DNA of 64,000 bases from Monosporascus cannonballus (lineage: Eukaryota; Ascomycota; Sordariomycetes; Xylariales), in contig QJNS01000020.1 in NCBI GenBank assembly GCA_004154925.1, positions 434,001-498,000 of the forward strand. Reading direction: 5' to 3'. Both the position numbers and the translations under genes were made by a program. The notes below the pieces were generated by a model, which saw nothing but the letters and a program-made list of their open reading frames with translations, was not told the origin of the DNA and did no database searches. Every line of letters begins with the position of its first letter. Position 1 is the stretch's first letter. Shown here piece by piece: positions 21,301 through 34,228 of this stretch.

Positions 21301-24300
21301 AGGGGAAGGCGGAAGGTAAGGTTTTGTGCAGTACCTAACGCTACCTAAATCAAAGTGGGAAATTGAGGAAACGAGCTACGGCACCGTACCATCAAGCCAT
21401 CGACAAAGTCAAGCCAGAAAATCTTCTCGTTGCGTCTGTGCCATGGCGACACCGGCCTAGGAAATGTCGTTACAGAAACGAACTTACCCATGTCGACGAC
21501 TGCTATCTGACCGTGCCACCTGGTTGGGGACCATCCGATGTATCATCATACAGTCTGTCGGCTGGGTGAGGGTAAGCGCGGAAAGGCTGACTGTAGACTC
21601 GACGATAGATGCATACTGTTGTACAAGACAGACGGACAAATACTCGAACCCTGGCGAGGGGCATTCCATCGTTAGCGAGGGGATGTGGTCTTCCGAGCGA
21701 ACCCGCAAAGCCGGCTTTTTTAAGAGCCAGCGATTACGGCCATTGAGGTCTTGAAACAGCCCAGCCGATATTTAGCCTCCTCGTACCTAATGCTTCCGTC
21801 ATGAAGTTTCATGGTTATTCGTAGCTGTGAACCTGGCCGGCAAGCGACAAGATATGGTGGCAGCGTTAACACTTTGTTTCTGGGCGAAGCGAAATGGCAG
21901 CTGGATAATAGGCCCGTACGTAAACATCTACTGGCAGCCAGGCTGAGATTCAGGGGCAGCGTATACAGCTGTCAGCGTATACTGCTTCTTGGTATGCATG
22001 TCTAGCCCACCCAGCCGCGCTTAGTCATATGGCCTTCCTAGATAATGAGGATATAAAGACTGATTAATGTAACCGTTTAACCGATTTCTCGGGGTATGAT
22101 TTGACGGAGCACAGCATCACTAGCTTCCTATTATTAGACACGAACGGCTGGAGGTTGCTGCGGGTGATACTCGGGTTGATCTATCGAAACCGCGGCCGTA
22201 ACGGTAGCAGGCGTCGCAACGAGATGTCTACGCTACTCATGCTATTCGCGACATCTGAGTTCTAGAATGTACTAGCAGATCGGGTTCCCCGTAGATTGCT
22301 ACTGGCAAAGAAGGAACCAGGACATCATCAGGAAGTCTTCTATCGAATCGTGACAGCTGAGTCTTCCATCAGCCCGCCGTTTCATCAGTCTCGCCAGGCG
22401 ACGACCCGTGCACACCATATTCCATAAAACAAAAATAGTATACTGTTACATTGAAGCGTAATGTCATCTGCTGGTCTGCGATTTCGCCTGAGCTGTGCTG
22501 AAGTTTCGGAGTTTTCGAGCCATGACGTACAAAGCGGTCGCCCATGGAATCAGGGTCCATGCGGTGTTAGGGAATAACGTAGGTACTATCGGGCACAACT
22601 CAGTGTTCCTATGCATGAACCGGAGATACGGTTCCCTGCCGGCTGTGAGCTCTGAGCCTAGCCGGCTGGACCCGACAGAGGGTTGTCGACGCGTGTGTCA
22701 GCATTTCCAAGCGGCTGCAACGGGAAGGCTTGTGGCCACGCAGGCTGTGGATGTATGAGCCATGCAGCTGATGACTCAGATGTTGGAATCAACAGTGCAT
22801 CAGAAAAAGTATTGGCCATGCCATGGAACTTTTACAGGCTGACAAGCACCATCAGCTTGAGGTTACGGCTGCGCCTCCGAAACGAAGTTACAGTTCTGTG
22901 ATACGACAGATATTACCCACGGGCGGAACTTATATCGTGAAGAGGAGTCAGACGACGCACCCCCCGAAGCCAAGTACCTTAGTTAATCGCACGAAAATAC
23001 GCTCAATGACCACGTTGCTGCTGTATGACGACAAGCTCGCTTTCCACTCTCACGATACGGGGTGCGGCCGCCATCGAGTTTTCCCCCCCGAACCCCCACT
23101 CGGGTTCTCGACCCGCGATAGGAGCGATATCAATTTATCTGCTGCATTTTGATATCCAATAAAAGTCCAAAGGGCTGGTTGGAAACAATGAGGATCGCTA
23201 AATTGAGACTTGTCTCGGCTCCGTAGCCGACTCCAGAGAACTGATTGGGGTCTAAGATAGGCCAATCCCATTGCGGCCAGGTAGATACCTATTTGCGGAG
23301 GAAGATCAGCCATTCCGTCTCCTCTCGTTGATATCACTGCTGCGAAGGTAAGCCTCATGGAATACAAAAGCGATGCCTGAAGTCAGCTGTTGGCTGTGCA
23401 TCAGGCTGCTGACACGATAGGTAAGTAAGGCACGTCCGCATTTAAGTCGAATATTGCAGTTGGAAGCGTGTAAGAGTGGCAACATTTCGTAGCACGACTG
23501 ATCGAATCAGTAGACATTATTACCTACTCTCTAGAGGCGACGGGCTGAGAGACGGGAGGTCCGGTGCGATTGCACGTTGTGGTTGTCTTGAAACGCAGGA
23601 GCCTACTTCGCTAGGTAACTGGGGTATCGTGACCAACGGGGTTCGATTTTGCGTGTGACAAGAAGAAAACAAGCCCGGCGTGGCCAACGCGGCGATAGTG
23701 TTCTCGTTTCCCGAAACACGGTCAATTAAATAGATGTCGTAGATTCGTGCGCGTTCAAGATTTCCACCTTATCGGTCCCTAGCTCTTGGTGGTCAATTAT
23801 CGTCAGTGTGGCTCCACGGCTAAATACGACGGGGAGCTAGCAAAAGTTACGAGGTGGGTGTATTCTCCGAGAGGCGATTTGCAGGAAAGCACCTGCGGAG
23901 GAGGTATCAGCATTCCACTATAGACTACCACGCGGCCCAGCCGGACGGGCAAGGCAGGGAAAGCATATGTAGGCATAGTGTTACAGGCAAAATCAGTATC
24001 GTAGATGCAACGTCTGTACGAAGGTGCTGTGTCGGCCAGCTAGAACATGGGCAAATAGTTTCTCGGGCTTCTTCCCACGGTTGGGATTCACCCATACGTA
24101 TGCTTGCCGTCTCCTGTTCATAGCACAGTGAGGTGCATGACGACCTGCCAGCTTACACCTGAGTTCTGTTCTCTATCGATCATGCTCTAGGTATTTTTGC
24201 ACAACTCCAATGCACGTACCCGACATACTCCATACATACATACCTTACCTTACGTAGTTGAGATATGATACATAATGCATTATGTATGTTATGCTGACAG

Positions 24301-25500
24301 GTATGCTTGGTACCTTAGCTGGGCGGCGCGCGTCATGTTCCCCATGCGGTCCTATCTCTCCCGGAATGTCGACGCTAGACTGCAGGGTGACATGTTCTAC
24401 TGGGACTTCTAGAAGTGTTATCGGACAGTCTTAACCTAAACCAGCACGTTTCGGAACGCGTTTCCTGAGCACTAATGGACTAAATGGGTCTGTATTCCCA
24501 TTAAGGCCAAACCAGGTTAGACTTCCAATTCAATCTCCACCGACCTGCAACAATCGCATCAACTGGTAACAAAGGTGCAAGGAGCCGATAAACGAGCCAA
24601 GTACCACTTCGATATCACAAGGCTTAGGCCAGATCGACGCAGAGTCGATCTTGCGAATCAAACAAGCAATCATACTGCTCCTGCAGATGCGAGTCAACTT
24701 CAGGCCACTGTTCGGGAGCGCGACAAATGAATCGAAAAACCCCACCGAGAAATACCTACACCCAGGGGCTAGACGAAGGGGAAGAGGCAGCTCAAAGGAA
24801 TGATCCTCTACCTCCCTGCCGTGCCAGGAGGCTATCCCACCTGCCAAAATTGGCGAACAGAGCCGGAAACGACATCAGCTTGATCCGGCGCGAATTCTGA
24901 CAGTGTCAGCATTCTTCATGATACATGGGATATTTGTATGCGGCTTCGCCTTTGAACATGAAGAGCCGGAATATATGCAGCTTCCAATATATCCACGCAA
25001 CGAAGATGCAGGGTGCTGTAGCTACAGGTGGCTTACACCCGGGGGTACCCTTATGGTTATGTTCTATGCATGCGCAGTTGAATCTTCTATTGAATATCTG
25101 TATTTCAATAACCCTATGTAAGTAACAGGGCATGCGCATAAATCAAATCAAGCTTGAAGCTCGTAGGACATTCCCTTGCCTTTTGTTGTCAGTTTTCCGT
25201 TTGCTGCTCAAATCGTGCCAGGGGATCACTACGGTAGGTACATACGCGGCTGTTTTAAGGTTGAGCCGTCGCCCTGGGGATGACCCTAAGTCGAGGTACA
25301 TTAGAGACATGGTTGAACGTGAGATGTCATGTACTCTATACAAGCATGAGGCGCCCCCCCCCAAGGTTCCCGGCGCCCTACAGTCTATGCAGCCCCCTTG
25401 ATCATCTGCACGTCGACACATGGCTCTCCACTTGCCTACTGGTTCCTGCATTAGGCCAAAACTTATTGCACGATTGACCATCTCACCTATCCCATATAGT
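21301..25500. other. Gene-poor region, part 3
   Basis: No supported gene. It contains a perfect 20-base palindrome at 24268-24287. A minus-strand frame at 23050-23367 has a protein-like amino-acid pattern (PPQIGIYLAAMGLAYLRPQS) but no family I recognise and no flanking exon I can place. Confidence 0.4.
24268..24287. repeat. Perfect 20-base palindrome
   Basis: ATACATAATGCATTATGTAT equals its own reverse complement. It sits next to a TACCTTACCTTACGTA cluster at 24241-24256. Confidence 0.9.
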
Positions 25501-28500
25501 TAACGGTGCTAGTGGTAAAACCATGTTTTCGTTAATTAGCATTACATAAGTCGCCATGGAAGCCGAAGATCTTCCTGAAAAGCTTCACCACAAACCTCGT
25601 ATTCTTTAATCGGTGGCAGATCACTCAGTGTCTATTGAGTGACACTCCTCCAATGGCAGAAGCAAGCCGCAAAATGATATCAGCTAGTATCTTCACAAGT
25701 CTTCCCATTTCTCGCTATCATGGAGCCGAAATGTGATGAGGCAACCAATGCATTGTTTCGGCATCATGTGACTCAGGCGAATAGATCTGAACCAACCATG
25801 CCACGACGAAAATACCCACGACGATGATTGGTCGGCTCAATTCGTCAATAGTTCTAGCCAGGTCGACGAGGAGCCAGACTGAATCAGAGATCAACCGGGT
25901 GGCTTAGCCTCATAGCATGAGGGCCTTGAATCTTCGATCAAAAGAGCCACCAGGGCCCCGACGAGAATCACCGTTCCGTAGTGCCTGTCATAGGTTGTTA
26001 GGAGTTTTCTAGAAGTTCCACTGATGGGGCGATTGAACAAGGGACAAACTAAACAGACAGGACAGGCTACGTTCCGACCAGCCGGGTCAAGCCCAGGACA
26101 GTCGAGCCTTGAGGACTATGGGGCGCCCTCCCGGGAGCGCTTCACTAGTTTGAGGTTACGCATCCGGTCTAGCATCGCGCCTCACTTTTCTCATCGCTAA
26201 TCAGAGCTGGTGCACGGGCTGTATGAAACTCTCTCTTGCAACGGTCTCCCCTGAGCCGTGGTCTTCCAAAGAATTCAACAGGACCTGCCAAGCGTGACCT
26301 CGGCTTCGAGCCCCGTCCGCTAAAAGGTTATGGCAGCCCACCGGCATCCGCCCGGCATCTAGGGCCGGCTCCACAATGTAAGCATCAGCCCACTGGAAGC
26401 GTGCGTGGGAAAGTACCGATCATGACAGTTGATCTACTCTTACCACTGGGCTGGATCGTAGGTTACATGCCCTCGACAAGGCTTCTGAAGTCGTCCAATC
26501 AGCCCACCTACCGTACCCCCAGTATAGGACGTCTATGGGTCTAGCTCTCAGGGCATGCTCTAATCGAATACCGACAGCAAGAACAAACACTCCGGATCTC
26601 CATCTTCCAGACTAGCCATCGTTAGCTCTTGTTCCCTGCCGTACGCCAAATTCATCACCGCGGTCACTTGAAGGCCGCGTCAGAACCAGTGATCCCTCTT
26701 AGAGAAGTTTTGAACTCTTGCAGTACCAACTCCTGTCTGACCCCGGTTCGGTCATATTCCCGGCACAGTTCAAACAGTGATCTTTGACGTAACGCAAGCG
26801 TAAGGGGCAGGCGGATCCAGAAATAGAATGCACACTTTCATAGAACGCTCACAGTTCGTGAATTATTTCCCGACGTACAGTACCCGGAATTAAGGTGCCA
26901 AAGATTAGCATACAGAATTCGGTTAGGACTGATCATAGTAACTTTTTTACCTAGGTTTTTACGATTTTTTGGCCTTTAATTGGTCTTATAAAAGTGTTTA
27001 CCTCTGCGACAGTGTGCATTTGGTTTTTTTCCGAAGGGCGTGACTGCTGCTGTCTCCTTTGTCTCCACTGCAGGAATTTCTAGAAGCCTTTCCCCTGCTG
27101 TTTACCTCGCCTTCTCACAACGTCCATGCAGGCAGGGTCTGTTAAGTGGAGCTTTTTGAAGCTAACATAACCTCCAAACCATGCCAGCGGGTGATGCCCC
27201 GGTATGCCTCTTAAACAGCGTCCCTGTCTCCTACTGGGTAGGATTCCCTCAAGCACGTAATGAATTGCGCGTTTTTCCTGTCCAAGGGTTCAGAGCAACC
27301 ATGTATGGAGAAAACGGACCCTCCATAGTTTTCACGTCTCCTTCCGTCACGTCTTCCGGCAAGAAGGCGATACCCCTGTCCTAGAACCAAACGGCAGCCT
27401 CATGGGCTGCCGGGGAAGCTATCCGATTTGCGGATTGGTTAAATTGTACTGTGCGTTTGTTTCGTAAGCCGACACAATGGGACAGCTGATTGGACACATG
27501 CAGCAGAGATTTCACAGCCTCTTCTCTGTCCCGAAACGTGGCTAGTAAGCAATTCATTCTCGGACCGCGAACTTGAGATGAATATCGGGGACAAATGAAT
27601 TAGGCCGAACGAGCCGGGGCGGTGAGCCGGGGCTCCGATTTAACTGAGTGTCACAGACAAAGGATATTGTCGGTCCCGAAGCTCCGAACTCAGTCCTGCG
27701 TCCTCCGCGGGATCCGATTACAACCGAGAGATTGTGTTATACTATACAGTGAACAAGGGGCCGCCTTATCGGCTATCCCCGCGGTAGGGCGTCCGAATGT
27801 TCTATAAAGGCCACGTCGCTTGTTACTCTCATCCGATACAAAACTACAAGGGCAGGCTTGGCAAGGGGTACGCTGCCATCATTGTGACAGCACCGTGAAG
27901 AGTTTTTTCGTGCCAGCATCGGAGCTTGAGGTCTCCAAACGACACGCAATGTAGAACAAAACTGACCCTTGCGCATGCTTAGCCATTTTCCTTCGCCCTA
28001 CTTTCGCCACGAAGACTCGCGTACCCTACCTCGACCAAAGGCCGGGAACCTGATATGCACAACGAGGTGATGAGATCATCATAGATTTGACGAGATTGTC
28101 GCGGCGCATCCAACTTCCCCTCTGCTCATCTGGGCGCTCCTTATCAGCGACCCTGCATCTACCACGAGCGTTCCAAGGGTGCGTCCCGTGGATGCGTCCC
28201 GTTCCTCAGCGCCTCCGCCTCTCTACATCAAGAGTTGGCTGGCTGCAATCTCCGATTTCAGGTCATCCGATCAGTCGGTCTTCCGGCCGCTACCTAACTA
28301 ACTGAATCCCCCTGCCATCTACGGACCGAATCGACTATGGCTACCTGGTTACTTCGTATTCTATACGGTTGTTTTGCAGGCCGTTACTACATAACGAGTT
28401 GATCGCATGCTTTTTATGTGGCCGGACCAATAGCTCCCCTTGCCCTACTGCAGCGCGCTTTTCCCACGTGGCATTGCGCAAGCGGGTCAAGAAAATGGCT

Positions 28501-29358
28501 TTGTCGACTTGCATGCGTACGTGCATTAACCGCCCTCACATCAATGCCCAATGTGGTTCGACGCCATCGTAAGATCCGTAACCGCCTATGAGAGGGCGCT
28601 TTTTACGCCGTACGTGGTCCACCTATCGGGTGGTAGGTAGACCTAGGTGACCGCTCAGTACTATCTATCTATAGATGCCTCGGCCTAAACCAACAAATAT
28701 CTATACGCTAGGCGCACCTTACGTGACACGCCGAGAAGCAGGATTCATAAATTCCTTTGGAAATTCACCTCGGTATTTACTGCGGAGGCCCCCGTGCGTG
28801 ACATATGAGTTGCGTATATTCATCCACAAGGAGTACCAACAGACGTTGTAGGCCTGGATACTCCAGCGTGTATATAGAATCGAGTGGCATATTGGTACTT
28901 GGTACGCATATGCATCATCCAAACGTGGTTTTTCTGTCGCATACTTCGCTGGCATATTCTCCGCCGTCGCTGCGTTATTTTGTTTTGTGCTTACCTCCTT
29001 TATCCAAGATGATGTGTGAAGAAGCATCAAGATGCACGGCAACTGAGCTGGCATCTTCACCTCAGCCACAAGTTGCAGGCTAAGTTGGCGCCCAGCCCCA
29101 CCATGCCTACAACAATGCATCCGCCAATCCCCGACGTCAAGCCTCCCCGCCATGGACTAACTACAACCGTGAACCAAGCTCCGGATCTCAATAGCTTCAC
29201 CTAACTTCACCTTAACTCGATATCGACACAACTCGCCGGTTCTGCGACCCTCTTCCTGTCCTGTTTACCGCACGAACCGGGAGGCCAGCTGATGTGCCGT
29301 GGCTATATATGACGTAGACAGCATCATAATCTGAAGAACCGGTTACACGGACGCGAAG
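25501..29358. other. Gene-poor region, part 4, ending in the ARPC5 promoter
   Basis: No supported gene. A 144-codon minus-strand frame at 28719-29153 has no recognisable motif. At 28176-28202 a short unit containing GCGTCCCGT is repeated twice, and at 28636-28652 TAGGTAGACCTAGGTGA adds to the palindromic words of this block. The last 300 bases before 29359 must hold the ARPC5 promoter; a TATATATGA run at 29303-29311 is a possible TATA element. Confidence 0.4.
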
Positions 29359-30166
29359 ATGTCCATCATTCAACAGCATACATCGGCCACGCTCAGCGAC
29401 GCCTGGCGAACGATCAACATCGACGCGCTAGACCCGGACTCGTCCCAGAACTTTGACATCTCCACGCTACACCCGCCGCTGCCGGAGATCAGCGAGGCCG
29501 AGGTCCGACAGCTCAACGGCCAGGTGCGGCAACTGCTGCGGGGTGGTGACGCCGAAGGTGCTCTGAGGGGATGTCTGGAGAGTCCCGTATACAACGGATC
29601 CGACGCCGCGAAGGTACGTCATGGTGCGCGAAGGTGGTGGCTGGGAGAGTCGCCAGCGGGTTGGGGCTTTCGGGCGTACGCGAATGAATAAAGAGAGATG
29701 CTGATAGGATTCTGTGGGCACACAGGACGCACACCTACAGACCGTCGTCGAGGTCCTACAGTCGATTAAGGCGAGCGAGATGACGCCCATATTGCAGCGT
29801 ATTCAAGGTTCCGAAGGCGGAAGCGAGCTCCTCGACGTGTTGATGAAGTACCTGTAAGCTAAGCGACGCCCCTTTTTGTGCTTGTTTCAAGCGTCTTGTT
29901 GGGCTTGGGGGCAGGCTGACCCGTCGAGCAGGTACAAGGGCATGGCCGGAGGCGCGGCGAGCGGCGGACAGCGGGCGCCGCTAAAGCCGGCTGGCTATCT
30001 CACACCGCAGGCTACCGGGTTCAGTCAGATCGGCGCGCGGCCGGGCTCGACGAACGAGTCCACTGGCGGTGCTATGAGCGTCCTCCTGAGCTGGCACGAG
30101 AAGGTGGTGGATGTTGCGGGTTTGGGCAGCATAGGACGGTGCATGACCGACAGGCGTAAGGTTTGA
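29359..30166 (+). CDS. ARC15: Arp2/3 complex 16 kDa subunit (ARPC5)
   Basis: Three exons: 29359-29613, 29726-29853 and 29932-30166, giving 205 residues (yeast Arc15 has 154; filamentous fungi are longer). Junction phases are 0 and 2 with GTACGT and GTAAGC donors and CAG acceptors. Family blocks are NFDISTLHPPLPEISEAEVR in exon 1, AHLQTVVEVLQSIKASEM and LLDVLMKYLYKGMA across exons 2-3, and SVLLSWHEKVVDVAGLGSI near the C-terminus. The Gly/Ala/Pro-rich stretch after YKGMA is the usual variable linker. The subunit tethers Arp2 and ARPC4/ARPC1 within the complex that nucleates branched actin, used in endocytic patches and at hyphal tips. All exons are intact. Confidence 0.93.
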
Positions 30167-31031
30167 AGCATGGGAATGATCACGGGGATTCTCTTTAAGC
30201 TAGGAAAACGCGAAGAATACCTGGGCTGTTTTACGTTTGTTCTACATTACGGCGCTTGTTCCCTAGAATTGACTTGGTTGCTGGTAGAATTGGACTTTAT
30301 CATGTGGTTGCCTTGGTGACTGCCTTGGCTGAAGTGTATAGATCTTTCAGACTGATCGTCTATGGTTTGGGCCCTATGTAGATAGGGTCTAGGTCTACTG
30401 CCTTGAGGAAACAAGGAAATGGTGGCACCTTCCAACCTACCTAGACTCTCTCTCTCTCTGTCGCTCCTTCCACGTCTGCCTCTGTATTTCAAATTTTCCT
30501 ACCTCCACGCCTTTTCCAACTTCCATTTTATCAGCACCATCGGCAAACTTCCTAATTCATCACGACTTCATCCAGCGTCCGTTTTTATTCTATCAACTCC
30601 CATCACTGACATGTTTATTTGTCGTATCCTACTTCGCACCAGCCCCTTCAAGTTCACAAACTCCCTGGACAGCATCCTACAAACGGCCCTCCCACAGTCA
30701 TCGCGGAAAGAACATCAGGACCGCCTGTCATCTTCGGTGTAACATCTATCTACCCGCACACTATTTTCCATATATACCTAGTACGTTCAGATGCTGAGCG
30801 CTGCACTGTATTTCCAATCATCCACCAGACAAACGAAGACCACATCTCATCCTTTCGTAACCCAGACCTCCTTGTTTCCGGTTACCACAAAGAATGATCG
30901 AGTCGGGGCACTTTTCATCTCGCTTTTGTGAGCTCACTGTTGCGACTTCCTACTCCAGGGCCAAGCATATCATACGCCTCTCTTTACATCTGTCAGCAGG
31001 GTCAAGCGAATCAGGCCAATGTTCCTTAGAC
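30167..31031. other. Intergenic region upstream of the zinc-finger gene
   Basis: Pyrimidine-rich leader-like text at 30430-30760, including a (CT)n run near 30446-30460, plausibly promoter and 5' untranslated sequence of the finger gene. Small frames here carry no motif. Confidence 0.4.
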
Positions 31032-34000
31032 ATGCCATACAACTGGTATAACTCCTCTGCACCGCAACGCTGCGCCCCATGTAACCAATGGTTCCCCAAC
31101 TCCAATGCAATTCAACAACATTGGAGGGACAGTCGGTTCCACCGAGATAATTACTGCTCCCCATGCAACCGTTTTTTGTGGGATTGGCGGCGGTCAAAAA
31201 CCACTGGAGGGGTAGTCCCCTTCATGGAAACTGCTACTGTTCTTCATGTGACGAGTATTTTCCGGATTCGTCCACATTAGCCTCGCACAACGCCACCAAG
31301 CACCTTCTAGTATGTGGCAGAAATGGCTGTACAGAAGAGTTCACAGACAAGGAGCTTCTAGATGCTCATGTCGGGGAGAACCGTTGCGAGTGTCTCTTCC
31401 CGTCTTGTGGTCTCGAGTTCACAAAGACTCAGCTTGAGGATCATCTATATTTCAAGCATCTATATTGCAGGCAATGCAATACTTACTTCCAGACCGATGC
31501 AGAGTTGAAAACCCACAGGCAAAGTAGCAACGCACATTTCTGGTGCCCGAGCTGCTGCATCGAACTCGCCTCGGCTGTACATCTTACCTACCACACATTA
31601 TCGAGAACGTCATTACCATTGCGGGACCTGCAGCGAGAACTTCTTCTCGAAGAAGTCATTTATTGATCACTTGGCCTCCAGCACCACCAAACATTACTTC
31701 TGCAGAAAGTGTATAAAGGAGTTTGACAGCCCAATTCGTCTGGCAGAGCATTACGATCAGCCCGGCAGCTGGCCAAGAGGAATCCAACACCATTACTGCT
31801 CGAAATGCTTCTGTGACTTCGAGGACCCGGAGAGCCTGAGGAACCATTACTTCTGTTCCGATGTACATCATTTCTGCTACTCATGCAAGCTACATTTCTC
31901 CTCCAAAGCGGCCCTAACAGCACACCTCGAACAGACGCAATCTCATCCCTACTGTATTGGCTGCAGAATAGCCTTCAAGAGTCCGGCAGAACTGAAATGT
32001 CATATCATTCAAAACCCTACGAGCCATTACTACTGTGGCCAATGTGGCCTCAACTTCCTCACGTCTGACAAGCTAGACTTTCCCAAAGTTGAGAGTAAGG
32101 ATCATCACTACTGTGACACATGCCAGATCGAATTTCCCAACGATGAGTCGTTACAGCTGCATCGGGAGCTAAAGCACCACTTTTGTCGCCAATGTTGGCA
32201 AGCTTTCGCGACTCCAGAAGCTTTCGCAGCGCACAAGCAAAACAGCGAGGATCATTTCTTCTGCAAGCCTTGCGACATTGACTTCCCGCATGAAGGAGCA
32301 TTGAAGAACCATTTGATTGACGTCCATTTTTACTGCGACCGGTGCGAGGAGACATTCTGGACGGAAGTCGGGCTCGAATCGCACAAACGACTCAGTACCG
32401 CTCACCACCAATGCGATGAATGTAAGTTGGATTACCAGGAGGAGGAGACCCTAGGTGTCCACCTGCAAGCAAAGCACCCTTACTGCGCCTCATGCAAAAC
32501 TACATTTGACAGTCCCCAATCTTTGGAGAATCGCAGACGTGAAGCTCACAAGGACTGCTACTGTGTGGAATGCAAACTAGTGCTTGAGAAGGCTGAATTT
32601 CCGCCTATGCACCGGCAGCTCAAGCATAATTACTGCCAAGAATGTGATCTATCATTTGAGACTTCAGATGGCCTTGAGAAACACAAGGAAGAGAGCACGA
32701 AACATCACTATTGTACCAAGTGCAGCCTCGAGCTTGCCAATGCGGAGTCTTTCATCCTTCACTGGGAGGCCAAGCACCGCTACTGCCGAGCGTGTGAAGA
32801 GTCATTCGCAACAGCCAACGCTTTTGACGAGCACAAAATCTGGAGTTAAAATCACTTTTACTGTTGGAGGTGTCGGCTTGACTTTGCGGAAGACGAATCC
32901 TTGATCTCCCATCGCGAGGCTAAGCATAACTATTGTCGGGTTTGTGGTGACACTCACGGAGACTCCGAAGCGCTGAATGAACAGAGAACTGTTGGCGACA
33001 AGCATCATGACTGCAGAGGCTGCAACGCAGAGCTCTCCAACAAGCAGAAAGTCGACTCCCATGTTCCTGTTGCGCATTCGGCTGCAGGAGCTGGAAGCCC
33101 GCGGACCGATATAACAGCCGGCATTGAAGGATTGATTGATACCAAGCCAAATGATGGCGCCCCGTCTAAGCAAGCCTCCACTGAAGATCGTGGAGATGTC
33201 CCGACTGAGCACGGCCCCAGTTGAAGATCCTGGAGATGCCTCGACTGAGCATACCCCGGCTGAGCATGCCCCAGATACATCAATAAAAGATGCTGGAACT
33301 GTCCGGACTGAGCCTACCTCGACTGAAACTATTCCTATTGGTACTGCAGCCACTAGCATGTCTTTAGGGCTAAAGGCGTCTCGCATGTTCCAGAGCGTGC
33401 TTCGAACGCTTAACGAAGCAGCAAGGGCTACCAAAAAAACAACCCCGAATGAAACCAGCCATGAATGCCAATGTATCCAGCGAAAAAGTCATTATTAATG
33501 GGGACACAAGAGATGTTGCCACCCCAGAAGTGACAGAGATACCTGGACCGCTGGTGGGCCCTCCAAAACCAACGGTAGAGGCTCCTGAACTAGAGGCGAA
33601 GCCCCCTAATCCATCGAAGAGGCTCCCTGGATTGGAGGTGATTGCTTCCCAACCGGAGATGAAAGTTCCTGGAAGCGTTGTCAGACTCGAATCACCGGTG
33701 AGCGGAGAGAATTCATCTTTGAATGATACCCGAAAAGCTAAGGTAAGTCAACATCCGCAATTATGAATCTTTCTGCGACCATACGTGGGCCATAAACTGA
33801 TATAAAACAAGGTGCAGACAAAAGCTGAAGTGAAGTGTATAATCTGCCCACAAAGATTTCCCTCCAAGATCGATATGATCAGGCACTGTGAGCGTGAAGA
33901 ATGTTATATTTTGTTACCACAGCTCTACGCTCTTCTGAGGAAACACGATTCGCAGAATATATTCACGATGAGCCTCATCTACAACTCGCCAACGAGCAAA

Positions 34001-34228
34001 GCAAATGACAAGGCCATGAACATGCTTTGGAGCAACCCATCGGGATCACAAAAGTGCCCTCATTGCGGAAAGGATTTTGCTGAGAGGACGGCATTGGAAA
34101 GTCATCTGGACAGTGACATCCACCAGCCTCATCGTTTTAGATGTCCGCGAGCCGAGTGCGCCGCCAGTTCTTTCACAAGCTTTGGAAGCTTGTTGGATCA
34201 CATCGGGAAAACCGATTGTGCACCTTAG
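31032..34228 (+). pseudogene. Giant tandem C2H2 zinc-finger gene, disrupted
   Basis: From the likely start (MPYNWYNSSAPQRCAPC, 31032) I count about 26 consecutive CxxC...H...H units to 33070. They are followed by a Pro/Glu/Thr-rich region and, after a probable intron at 33743-33811, a C-terminal block with CIICPQRF..HCEREE and CPHCGKDFAERTALESHLDSD plus one CX4C-type finger. Fingers lack TGEKP linkers, and each starts straight after the preceding His (HHYC, HFYC, HNYC). Lesions: a 1-base loss in a T6 run near 31171; a 1-base gain near 31594; an in-frame TAA at 32847-32849 exactly where neighbouring modules have Thr or Ala; a shift near 33215; and a shift in an A7 run near 33432. The longest surviving frame is 31671-32849 (392 codons, 15 fingers). 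Function unknown: nucleic-acid or protein binding is inference. If the indels are sequence errors, one stop codon still breaks it. Confidence 0.75.
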
